This document shows, piece after piece, positions 33,725 to 41,674 of a DNA stretch of 58,326 nt; the first letter of the stretch is position 1, and each line of letters starts with the position of its first letter. The notes below the pieces were generated by a model. The model had not been told where the DNA came from and ran no database searches. It saw only the letters and a list, made by a program, of their open reading frames with translations. The position numbers were made by a program, and so were the translations under genes. The stretch spans positions 1 to 58,326 of the forward strand of contig NZ_VCCH02000051.1 of NCBI RefSeq assembly GCF_005938675.2, written 5' to 3'. Source of the DNA: Mycobacterium sp. KBS0706 (GTDB lineage: Bacteria; Pseudomonadota; Alphaproteobacteria; DSM-16000; Inquilinaceae).

Positions 33725-34782
33725 TCGCCGCCGACCGTCCCGACCGGCCGGCCGCCCGGCTCTGCGCCGTCGACGATCGAGGGCAGTCCCGGCACCTGCC
33801 CCGCGCGGCCCTGGCGACGCTGCTGGCGCCGGGCGATTTGGTTGTCGCCAATGATGCCGCCACCTTGCCCGCGAGCCTGCGCGGCTGGCATCACGAGAGC
33901 GAGAGCCCGATCGAGTTGCGGCTGGCCGGCTGGGTGACGCCGGGCGATCCGACGCGCTTCGTGGCCGTGGCCTTCGGCGCCGGCGACCACCGCATCCGCA
34001 CCGAGGACCGGCCGGCGCCGCCACCTCTGTCAGCCGGAGATCCCCTGGCGCTCGGGCCCCTGGGGGCCGTGATCGAGCGCGTGCTGGACCATCCGCGACT
34101 GATCCGGCTGCGCGTCCTGGGCACGCGGGACGACGTGCTGGCCGGCTTGGCCCAGCACGGCCGGCCAATCCAGTACGCTCATGTGCCGCAGCCGCTGGCG
34201 CTGTGGGACGTCTGGACCCGCATCGCTGCCGATCCGGTGGCGTTCGAGCCGCCCTCGGCCGGCTTCGCGCTCGACTGGGCGTTGCTCGCCGCCTGGCGCC
34301 GGCGCGGCATCGGCTTCGCCACGCTGACCCATGCCGCCGGCATCTCCTCGACCGGCGACCCGGCGCTCGACCGGCGCCTGCCCTTCGACGAGCCCTACCG
34401 GATCCCGGAGCCGACCGCCGCGGCGATCGCCCGGGCGAAGGCGGCGGGCGGACGCGTCGTCGCCATCGGCACCACCGTGGTCCGCGCCCTGGAAGCCGCG
34501 GCGGAGGCCGACGGCACGGTCCGCGCCGGCGACGGCGTCGCCGCCAACCGCATCGGGCCCGGAACGTGGCTGCGTGTGGTCGACGCCCTCCTCACCGGCA
34601 TGCACCAGCCGGGCGAGAGCCATTTCGAGCTGCTGCGCGCCTTCGCCCCCGACACCGTGCTGGACGACCTGCCGGCCGCCCTCACGGCCGAAGGCTATCG
34701 CGGCCACGAGTTCGGCGACGTGATGCTGCTGGAGCGGCAGGCCCGTGATGCGAGATCGATCGCAACCGCTCGCGTGGCTTAG
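33721..34782 (+). CDS. QueA-like protein (S-adenosylmethionine:tRNA ribosyltransferase-isomerase family), divergent
   Basis: 353 residues with recognisable QueA landmarks: LLAPGDLVVANDAATLPASLRGW near the N-terminus, and GGRVVAIGTTVVRALEAAAE, RVVDALLTGMHQPGESHFEL and GYRGHEFGDVMLLER towards the C-terminus. Canonical QueA transfers the ribosyl group of SAM to preQ1 in tRNA. This copy lacks the usual HVGAGTFxPV segment; the corresponding place reads ATLTHAAGISSTG. It is translationally coupled to an SDR rather than near tgt or sec genes. It may be a repurposed SAM-dependent enzyme rather than the housekeeping QueA. Confidence 0.75.
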   Translation: MIAADRPDRPAARLCAVDDRGQSRHLPRAALATLLAPGDLVVANDAATLPASLRGWHHESESPIELRLAGWVTPGDPTRFVAVAFGAGDHRIRTEDRPAPPPLSAGDPLALGPLGAVIERVLDHPRLIRLRVLGTRDDVLAGLAQHGRPIQYAHVPQPLALWDVWTRIAADPVAFEPPSAGFALDWALLAAWRRRGIGFATLTHAAGISSTGDPALDRRLPFDEPYRIPEPTAAAIARAKAAGGRVVAIGTTVVRALEAAAEADGTVRAGDGVAANRIGPGTWLRVVDALLTGMHQPGESHFELLRAFAPDTVLDDLPAALTAEGYRGHEFGDVMLLERQARDARSIATARVA

Positions 34783-34783
34783 G

Positions 34784-36253
34784 TTACTCGGCAGGCCAAG
34801 TCTCGATCGTCTCGACGAAGCGGGTCAGCCAGGCGTTGGTCTGCGCGCCGTCCAAAGCGCGGTGGTCGATGGTCAGCGAGACATAGGCCATCGGCCGGAT
34901 CACCATCGCATCGGCGCCGCCGGCGTCGCGCACCATCACCCGCTTCTCGACCTTGCCGATTCCGAGGATCGCGACCTGCGGCTGGTTGATGATGATCGGC
35001 GCCGCCAGGAGCGAGCCGGAGACGCCGTGGTTCGAGATGGTGAAGGTGCCGCCCTGGACATCGGCCGGCGCCAGCCTGCCGGCGCGGGCCAGGGCTGTCG
35101 CCTCCTGCAGCCGCGCGGCGACGCCGAGCAGCGACAGCGACTGCGCCCGGTGCACCACCGGCACCACCAGCCCCTTGTCGCCGAGCGCGGTGCCGATGCC
35201 GATGCCGATGTCGTCGAACACCTCCAGCGCGTCGTCGTGCCAGCGGCTGTTGACCGTAGGCACCGCCTTCATCGCGGCAACGCAGGCCTGGACCAGATAG
35301 GCGGTGACGGTCAGGGCGACGCCCTGGCGCTCGAACGCCGCCTTGTGCGCCAGGCGATGCGCCAGCACGGCGCCGAAATCGGCCTCGAACACGGCGGTGA
35401 CATGCGGCGCCGTAGCGACCGAGTGCGCCATGTGCTCGGCGATGCGCCGGCGCATGGCATCGTGCGGGATGCGGTGGGAGCGGAGGGCCCCGGACGCCGG
35501 CTTCGCTTCGGCCGGCGCGGCCGGTCGAGCCTGACGGCGGGCGACCTCCTTCTCGACATCCTGGCGGGTCAGCCGCCCGTCCTTGCCGCTGCCGGTCAGC
35601 CCAGCCGGGTCCAGCCCGGTCTCGACCAGCAGCTTGCGCACCGATGGCGAAAGGCGGAAAGCGGGGTCGAATTCGGCGATGGACCTTGCCGCAAGAGACA
35701 CGTCTGCATCTCTCCCGCTCGCCCCATCCGAGTCCCCCCTCTCCCCGCGGGAGGGGGTTAGGGGGAGGGGGTTTTCGCCACTGGAGCCGATGCCGGGTTG
35801 ATGCGACGCGTCGAGGTCGCCGACCGTTTGCGCGCCGACGCGCGCAGACCCCTCCCCCTGCCCCCCTCCCGCAAAGGGAGGGGGGACTAAGGAAGAGTCA
35901 GCGGCAGCAGCCCCGATCCTCCCCAGCACCGCCCCCGGCACAGCGTCCTGGTCGGTCGCGATCAGGATCTCGACCAGCGTGCCGGAGGCCGGGGCCGGCA
36001 CCTCGACCGTGACTTTGTCGGTCTCCAGCTCGACCAGCGGGTCGCCCTCGCGCACGGTGTCGCCCACGGCCGCGAGCCAGCCGCGCACCGCCGCCTTGGT
36101 GCCCTCCTGCTGGACCGGCGCGAACACGTCGATCACCTTGGTTTCGTTTGTGCCCCTTACGTTATCTGCAGAGATGATCGCCGGAGACTCCAGCAGTTCC
36201 ATCAAAGCTTTCAAACCCTCGGGCGAAGTGTCCTGCACAAATTTGGACGGCAT
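34784..36253 (-). CDS. 2-oxoacid dehydrogenase E2 (dihydrolipoyl acyltransferase), with repeat-derived linker
   Basis: 489 residues. After a 40-residue N-terminal extension there is a lipoyl domain with lipoylation site Lys80 in VELETDKVTVEV. The E3-binding domain is near residues 195-230 (LSPSVRKLLVETGLDPAGL). The catalytic domain ends with IDHRALDGAQ, carrying the active-site His and Asp. Residues of about 122-175 are translated from a GC-rich inverted repeat (SGENPLPLTPSRGERGD and similar). Adjacent to the fused E1 gene, it forms a branched-chain-type complex; E3 is elsewhere. The stop is one base from the convergent QueA-like stop. Confidence 0.85.
   Translation of the reverse strand: MPSKFVQDTSPEGLKALMELLESPAIISADNVRGTNETKVIDVFAPVQQEGTKAAVRGWLAAVGDTVREGDPLVELETDKVTVEVPAPASGTLVEILIATDQDAVPGAVLGRIGAAAADSSLVPPPFAGGGQGEGSARVGAQTVGDLDASHQPGIGSSGENPLPLTPSRGERGDSDGASGRDADVSLAARSIAEFDPAFRLSPSVRKLLVETGLDPAGLTGSGKDGRLTRQDVEKEVARRQARPAAPAEAKPASGALRSHRIPHDAMRRRIAEHMAHSVATAPHVTAVFEADFGAVLAHRLAHKAAFERQGVALTVTAYLVQACVAAMKAVPTVNSRWHDDALEVFDDIGIGIGTALGDKGLVVPVVHRAQSLSLLGVAARLQEATALARAGRLAPADVQGGTFTISNHGVSGSLLAAPIIINQPQVAILGIGKVEKRVMVRDAGGADAMVIRPMAYVSLTIDHRALDGAQTNAWLTRFVETIETWPAE
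35731..35888. repeat. GC-rich inverted repeat inside the E2 coding sequence
   Basis: Two 40-bp arms, 35731-35770 and 35849-35888, match at 34 of 40 positions when one is reverse-complemented. Both carry CCCCTCCC/GGGAGGGG blocks like the family B intergenic repeats. The element lies in frame in the linker between lipoyl and E3-binding domains. Confidence 0.8.
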
Positions 36254-36282
36254 TGTCTCGCCCCTTGTTCAGTGCTTGGCTT

Positions 36283-38373
36283 TCAGAACCCGGTCAGCGC
36301 GAGGATCTTGTCGCGGATCCTATCCACCGACGGCACCGCGGCGTCGAGCAGCACCGGGTTGTGCGGGCTGGGGATGTCCGGCATGGTCAACCGGGCCACC
36401 GGGGCGTCGAGATCCATGAACGCCTCGTCCGCCACCACCGCCGCGATCTCCGCCCCGAAGCCGCCGGTGCGCAGATCCTCATGCACGATCAGGCAACGCC
36501 GGGTGCGGGCCACCGAGGCCAGCACCGCCGCGCTGTCCCATGGCATCAGCGTGCGCAGGTCGATCACCTCGACCGACCTGCCACTGGCCCGCGCCGCCGC
36601 CTCCGCCCGCTCGACCATGGCGCCCCAGGTGACGATGGTGAGATCCCGGCCTGCCATCGTGGTCCGCGCCCGGCCGAAGGGCAGGACGTAATCGTCGCCC
36701 GGATAGGGCCGGCGGGCTGAAGGAGCGTCGAGCATGGCGCGATGCTCCAGGAACATCACCGGGTCGTCGCCGCGCAGTGCCGAGCGCAGCAGGCCGACCG
36801 CATCCTCGGCGTTGGACGGCACCGCAACCCTCCAGCCCGGCGCGTGCACGAACTGCACCTCGTTGGTCTGGCTGTGCCAGGGGTCGCCGCATTTCAGGAA
36901 GCCGACCGGCATGCGCAGCACCATCGGCGCGGCGAAGCGGTTGTTGGTGCGCCAGCGCATCGTGCCGCAATCGTTGATCTGCTCCACCGCCGGGTCGGCG
37001 TATTTGCGGAACTGGATCTCCGGCACCGGCAAGAGGCCGGCCAGGGCCATGCCGACGGCGCGGCCGACGATGCCCTCCTCCGACAGGCTGGTGTCCATCA
37101 CCCGGGCGGCACCGAACTTCTCCTGCAGCCCCAGGGTCACGGCATGGACGCCGCCCTTCGGTCCGATGTCCTCGCCCAGCACCACCATGCGCGGATTGAC
37201 CGACAGCTCATGGTCCAGGGTGCGGCGGATGGCGGTGACCATGTTGATCCGCGGCCCCTCGGGCTGCGGCACATCGCTTCCCGCAGCCGGCACGATGGCT
37301 TCGCTGCGCATCCCGCCCATCGCCTGCGGTTCGCCCTCGAAGAAGACGTGGCGGGTCACCGAAGCGGCATCGGGGGCCGGGCGCGCCTCGGCCCGGACCC
37401 GCGCCGCCTCGACCTGCGTCTCGGCCTCGGCCGCGAGCGCATCCCATTCCGCTGCCTCCATCACGGCCGGGACCAGGAACTGCTTCAGCTTGGGCAGTGG
37501 GTCGCGGGCCCATTCCGCCGCCACGGTCTCGGCCGGCTTGTAGGCCTGGGTGTCCTGGAAGCTGTGCCCTTCCAGCCGCGGCACGCTGAGCCGCAGCAGG
37601 CACGGGCCCTTGCGGCCGCGGACATGGGCGACGGCGGCATCGGCCAGCCGCGCCGCCTCGGCCGGGTCGGTGCCGTCGCCCGCCAGGATATGCAGGCCGC
37701 GGAAGCTGGCGAGGTTGGCGGCGATGTCGCCGCCCGGGGTCTGGAACCGCGACGGCACCGAGATGCCGTAGCCATTGTCCTCGATCAGGAACAGCACCGG
37801 CAGGCGCTGGGTGGTGGCGATGGTCAGCGCCGACCAGAAGCCGTTGGTGGCGACCGAGGCGTCGCCGCCCAGCACCACGGCGATGGCGCGGTCGCAGGCG
37901 GGGTCGTGCAGCACGATGCGGCCGTATTCCAGCGCCTGGGCCCAGCCGGCGGCCGGGGTGTATTGGGTGCCGACGCCGCCGCACATCGGCAGCGCCGAGG
38001 GGCCGGCAGGGTTCGGGAAGTTGAACACCACGCCGATGTCGCGGCCGGCGGAATAGCCCTGGTCCCGCGCCATGGCGGAGCCGAGCGCGTCGACCAGGTC
38101 GACGCCGAGCGTCAGCAGGATCGGCCGGGAACGGTAATAGCCGCAGACCGCGTCGCGCGGGTCGTCGAGCCGCGTGCCCAGCAGGATCTGGGCCAGGTCG
38201 TGGCCGCGGGCGGAAAACTGGTACAGCACCTTCTTCTGCGGTGCCAGCACCGTCTCCTCCAGCGCGTCGAGGGCGCGGGACAGGTGCAGCAGATGGGCGA
38301 TTCGGCGCCAGTCGAAGCCGGGATCGGGCGCATTCGCCAGGAGGCGGGGCTGCTGGAAGGCGAGAGCGGTCAC
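36283..38373 (-). CDS. 2-oxoacid dehydrogenase E1, fused alpha and beta subunits
   Basis: A 696-residue protein. Residues 1-330 are the E1 alpha half, with GGDASVATNGFWSALTIATT and IEDNGYGISVP for thiamine-diphosphate and Mg binding. Residues of about 355-696 are the E1 beta half (GEDIGPKGGVHAVTLGLQEK, DTSLSEEGIVGRAVGMALAG, MPWDSAAVL). It decarboxylates a 2-oxoacid, probably branched-chain, and passes the acyl group to E2. The GTG at 38373, preceded by AAGGA, was chosen because the longer frame lacks homology. The gene is divergent from an Lrp regulator, as with bkd loci. Confidence 0.85.
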   Translation of the reverse strand: MTALAFQQPRLLANAPDPGFDWRRIAHLLHLSRALDALEETVLAPQKKVLYQFSARGHDLAQILLGTRLDDPRDAVCGYYRSRPILLTLGVDLVDALGSAMARDQGYSAGRDIGVVFNFPNPAGPSALPMCGGVGTQYTPAAGWAQALEYGRIVLHDPACDRAIAVVLGGDASVATNGFWSALTIATTQRLPVLFLIEDNGYGISVPSRFQTPGGDIAANLASFRGLHILAGDGTDPAEAARLADAAVAHVRGRKGPCLLRLSVPRLEGHSFQDTQAYKPAETVAAEWARDPLPKLKQFLVPAVMEAAEWDALAAEAETQVEAARVRAEARPAPDAASVTRHVFFEGEPQAMGGMRSEAIVPAAGSDVPQPEGPRINMVTAIRRTLDHELSVNPRMVVLGEDIGPKGGVHAVTLGLQEKFGAARVMDTSLSEEGIVGRAVGMALAGLLPVPEIQFRKYADPAVEQINDCGTMRWRTNNRFAAPMVLRMPVGFLKCGDPWHSQTNEVQFVHAPGWRVAVPSNAEDAVGLLRSALRGDDPVMFLEHRAMLDAPSARRPYPGDDYVLPFGRARTTMAGRDLTIVTWGAMVERAEAAARASGRSVEVIDLRTLMPWDSAAVLASVARTRRCLIVHEDLRTGGFGAEIAAVVADEAFMDLDAPVARLTMPDIPSPHNPVLLDAAVPSVDRIRDKILALTGF

Positions 38374-38526
38374 CGGGTCGTCCTTCTGTGTTCCGACCGG
38401 ACGCGCAGAGCGCGCATCTTCAAAGAAAGGATGCGCCGAGATCGGGGAAAAGTTTTGCCGATGTCGGCGCAGCACCACGAGATCTGAGGTATGATTTTTC
38501 CGGATCAAGGAGATTACGGAGGTTTC

Positions 38527-39000
38527 ATGCCCACGGATGCCGAAGAGCTGGACCGGTTCGAGCGCGCCATACTGGCGGCGCTGCAGCGCAACGCCCGGCA
38601 GAGCGTGCAGGAGCTGGCCGATGCGGTGGGCCTGTCGACCTCGCCGACCTGGCGGCGGCTGAAGGCGCTGGAGGAGCGCGGCGTGATCAAGGACTACGTC
38701 GCCCGCGTCGACCCCGCCCGGCTGGGCTATGGCGAGACCGCCTTCGCCCATGTCACCCTGGCCAAGCATGACGGCGAGCAGATCGAGGCCTTCGAGAAGA
38801 AGATCGCCGAGCGGCCGGAGGTGCTGGAGTTCTATTCCATGACCGGCTCGGCCGACTACATCCTGCGGATCGTCACCCGCAGCCCGCTGGACTACGAGAA
38901 GTTCCTGAAGGAGGTGGTGTTCACCAGCCCGGCGGTGCAGCACATCAGTTCGAACTTCGCGCTGCGCGAGATCAAGAACAGCGTCGCGATCCCGGTCTAG
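38527..39000 (+). CDS. Lrp/AsnC family regulator (BkdR-like)
   Basis: 157 residues. The helix-turn-helix is at residues 18-45 (NARQSVQELADAVGLSTSPT), then WRRLKALEERGVIKDYVARVD. The RAM effector domain follows, with VLEFYSMTGSADYILRIV. The ATG at 38527 has GGAGG directly upstream. It is divergent from the E1/E2 operon with about 150 bp between them. In Pseudomonas an Lrp-type protein, BkdR, activates branched-chain keto acid dehydrogenase genes from the same arrangement, so a similar role is likely. Confidence 0.85.
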   Translation: MPTDAEELDRFERAILAALQRNARQSVQELADAVGLSTSPTWRRLKALEERGVIKDYVARVDPARLGYGETAFAHVTLAKHDGEQIEAFEKKIAERPEVLEFYSMTGSADYILRIVTRSPLDYEKFLKEVVFTSPAVQHISSNFALREIKNSVAIPV

Positions 39001-39003
39001 AGC

Positions 39004-39148
39004 GGAGCCGCCCCCTCACCCTCCCGTCGCCAACGCGACGGGCCCCTCCCTCTCCCCCGAGGAGAGGGGAACAAGAGCCTCGCTCCCTATACCTCTCCTT
39101 GGGGAGAGGTCGAAATCGCGCAGCGATTTCGGGTGAGGGGGTGGCTCC
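39004..39148. repeat. Palindromic repeat, family B, copy 3
   Basis: The outer arms GGAGCCGCCCCCTCACCC (39004-39021) and GGGTGAGGGGGTGGCTCC (39131-39148) match at 17 of 18 positions. Internal hairpins include CCCGTCGCcaacGCGACGGG and ACCTCTCCTTGGGGAGAGGT. It lies between the Lrp gene and the LysE gene. Confidence 0.85.
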
Positions 39149-39227
39149 GGCCCATCAGCGAGCTCCTTGCCCGCCCGGCCGCGCCGGGGCATCGTGGCGG
39201 CCGCAGCCTGACCGGAGGAGCGCGGCC

Positions 39228-39839
39228 GTGAGCATCGAGTTCCTGATCACCTCGTTCATCATCGTCGCCTCGCCCGGCACGGGCGCGCTGTTCACCATCG
39301 CGGCCGGGCTGACCCGCGGGTCGCGCGCCAGCGTGATCGCCGCCTTCGGCTGCACCCTCGGCATCGTGCCGCATCTGGCGGCGGCGATCCTGGGACTCGC
39401 CGCGCTGCTGCACACCAGCGCCCTGGCCTTCGAGATCTTCAAATATCTCGGCGTCGCCTATCTGCTGTGGATGGCCTGGAACACGCTGCGCGAGCACGGC
39501 GCGCTCAAGGTGGAGAAGCAGGTCGGCGGCCGGTCGGCCTTGCAGGTCACGGTGACCGCGATCCTGATCAACATCCTGAACCCAAAGCTGTCGATCTTCT
39601 TCGTCGCCTTCCTGCCGCAGTTCGTCAGCGCCGGCGAGGCCCAGCCCCTGGCCCGGATGCTGGAGCTGAGCGGCGTGTTCATGCTGATGACCTTCCTGGT
39701 CTTCGCCGTCTACGGCCTGTTCGCCGCCGCGATGCGCGACCATGTGATCTCGCGCCCGCGGGTGATGACCTGGATGCGCCGCAGCTTCGCCGCCGCCTTC
39801 GTCGCCCTCGGCGCCAAGCTGGCTCTGGCCGAGCGATAG
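39228..39839 (+). CDS. LysE family translocator (RhtB type)
   Basis: 203 residues with about six membrane helices. The N-terminal FLITSFIIVASPGTGALFTI is the LysE/RhtB signature, followed by GSRASVIAAFGCTLG and NPKLSIFFVAFLPQF. These proteins export amino acids or their derivatives. GTG at 39228 was chosen because GGAGGAG lies at ideal spacing and the preceding frame runs through a family B repeat. The gene stands alone after the Lrp gene; export of branched-chain amino acids is possible but not shown. Confidence 0.85.
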   Translation: MSIEFLITSFIIVASPGTGALFTIAAGLTRGSRASVIAAFGCTLGIVPHLAAAILGLAALLHTSALAFEIFKYLGVAYLLWMAWNTLREHGALKVEKQVGGRSALQVTVTAILINILNPKLSIFFVAFLPQFVSAGEAQPLARMLELSGVFMLMTFLVFAVYGLFAAAMRDHVISRPRVMTWMRRSFAAAFVALGAKLALAER

Positions 39840-39918
39840 GCCGATTCTCCTGGAGCGGAACGCCTCCGCGCTCCCTGCCGTTCGACCCTAAAAGGTCCGG
39901 TATCGGTGGGAGAGCCCG

Positions 39919-40911
39919 ATGGCGACGTCGCCGTCGACGGAAGAAGGGCATGGCCGCGACGCACGGTCGCCGGTCGAGATCCCGCGGCGCGGATGGCTCG
40001 ACATCTTGTACCGGGTATGGACGGAGATCGACGACGACCGCGTCTTCGCCCTCGCCGCCGGCGTCGCCTACTACTCGCTGCTGGCCCTGTTCCCCGCGAT
40101 CGGCGTGATCGTGTCGCTGTACGGCTTCGTGGCCGATCCCGTCACGGTCGAGCGGGACATCGCCGAGCTGGCCTTCATCCTGCCGAGCGGCGGGATGGAG
40201 GTGATCGGCGGCCAGATGCATCGCCTCGCCAGCCAGCCCCGTCAAGCCCTCGGCATCGCGTTCTTCGTCAGCCTCGCCATCTCGCTGTGGAGCGCGAATG
40301 CCGGGATGAAGGCGCTGTTCGACGCACTGAACGCCGTCTATGACGAGACCGAGAAGCGCGGCTTCTTCCGGCTGAACGGCATCTCGCTGCTGTTCACCGC
40401 GCTCGCCCTCGTCTTCGTCGTCCTGGCCCTCGTCGGCGTGGTCGTCGTGCCGGTGGTCCTCAGCTTCGTCGGCCTCGGATCCCTCGCCGGCACGCTGGTC
40501 TGGTTGCTGCGCTGGCCGGCCCTGCTGCTGCTGACGATCGTCGGCCTGTCGCTGCTGTACCGCTTCGGACCGAGCCGCCGCGATGCGCGGTGGCAATGGG
40601 TCAGCTGGGGCAGCGCGGTCGCGGCGCTGGTCTGGATCGGCGGATCGATGCTGTTCTCCTGGTATGTCGCCCGCTTCGGCAGCTATGACGCGACCTACGG
40701 CTCGCTCGGGGCGGTGGTCGGCTTTCTGACCTGGATCTGGCTGTCGACCGTCGTCTTCCTGATCGGCGCCGAGCTGAACGCCGAGACGGAGCACCAGACC
40801 GCGCGCGACAGCACCGTCGGCGGCGACAAGCCGATGGGCCGGCGCGGTGCGGTGATGGCCGATACGCTCGGGGAGACCAAGCCCTGGCGCGACGAAGAAG
40901 CGAAGGAATGA
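39919..40911 (+). CDS. YihY/virulence factor BrkB family membrane protein
   Basis: 330 residues with a hydrophilic N-terminus and six predicted membrane helices. LAAGVAYYSLLALFPAIGVI near residue 50 is the YihY hallmark, and FGSYDATYGSLGAVVGFLTWIW near 255 is the conserved C-terminal pair. A cytoplasmic tail after QTARDS completes the usual layout. The family was once called RNase BN in error, and its function is unknown. The gene converges on the class II aldolase gene, with 3 bp between stops. Confidence 0.9.
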   Translation: MATSPSTEEGHGRDARSPVEIPRRGWLDILYRVWTEIDDDRVFALAAGVAYYSLLALFPAIGVIVSLYGFVADPVTVERDIAELAFILPSGGMEVIGGQMHRLASQPRQALGIAFFVSLAISLWSANAGMKALFDALNAVYDETEKRGFFRLNGISLLFTALALVFVVLALVGVVVVPVVLSFVGLGSLAGTLVWLLRWPALLLLTIVGLSLLYRFGPSRRDARWQWVSWGSAVAALVWIGGSMLFSWYVARFGSYDATYGSLGAVVGFLTWIWLSTVVFLIGAELNAETEHQTARDSTVGGDKPMGRRGAVMADTLGETKPWRDEEAKE

Positions 40912-40914
40912 CGC

Positions 40915-41658
40915 TCAGTCGCGGTAGCCAGGCTCCTCGGCGTCGAGGATCGCCTTGACGTTGTCCAGGTGGTCGGCGGCGAAGCGGCCATAGCCGCGCC
41001 ATTGCCGCTCGGTCAGCCGCGCCACCTCGTCCGGCATCACCCGCAGCGGACGGCCGGCGGCGTAGCAGGTCAGCAGCGTCTCGGCCGCGCGCTCGAAATA
41101 ATAGAGCTCGTCGAAGGCGTCGGCCACGGTGGGGCCGATCACCAGCACGCCGTGATTGGCCATCAGCAGCACGGTCTTGCCCTCGGTCATCAAGGCCGCC
41201 TGCCGGTCGCCCTCCTCATCCGACAGCGCCATGCCGGCGAAGCCGTCGTCGATCGCGACGCGGCCGAAGAAGCGGGCGGTGTTCATGTCGATCGGCGGCA
41301 TCGTGCTGTCGGCCAGACAGGCCAGCGCCGTGGCGTATTTCGAGTGCAGATGCATAATGCAGCGGGCCTGCGGCAACGCCGCATGCAGCCGCGCGTGCAG
41401 GTACCAGGCCGTCGGGTCCGGCGCGTCGGGCTGGTCCAGCGTGGTCGGATCATGGGCGTCGAGCAGCAACAGGCTGCCGGCGGTGACGCGCGAGAAGTGC
41501 AGCCGGCACGGGTTGATCAGGAAGCGCGACCCGTCCCCGGACACCGCCACGCTCATGTGGTTGGCGATCGATTCATGCATGTCGAGCCGCGCGAACCAGC
41601 GGAACGCCGCCGCCAGGTCGATGCGGGCTGAGCAGTGGTCGTCGAGAGCTGCGGTCAT
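40915..41658 (-). CDS. Class II aldolase/adducin family protein
   Basis: 247 residues with the zinc site of class II aldolases: IMHLHSKYATALAC supplies two His and ANHGVLVIGPTV the third. The catalytic acid region is around ITDGMGR-like GMALSDEEGDRQ. Members are aldolases, decarboxylases or structural relatives. ATG 41658 was chosen by homology and the GGGA upstream. It is the last gene of a minus-strand run of Rieske oxygenase, GMC oxidoreductase and this gene, suggesting a shared pathway. The substrate is unknown. Confidence 0.85.
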   Translation of the reverse strand: MTAALDDHCSARIDLAAAFRWFARLDMHESIANHMSVAVSGDGSRFLINPCRLHFSRVTAGSLLLLDAHDPTTLDQPDAPDPTAWYLHARLHAALPQARCIMHLHSKYATALACLADSTMPPIDMNTARFFGRVAIDDGFAGMALSDEEGDRQAALMTEGKTVLLMANHGVLVIGPTVADAFDELYYFERAAETLLTCYAAGRPLRVMPDEVARLTERQWRGYGRFAADHLDNVKAILDAEEPGYRD

Positions 41659-41674
41659 GAAAGGTCCCTCCTGC

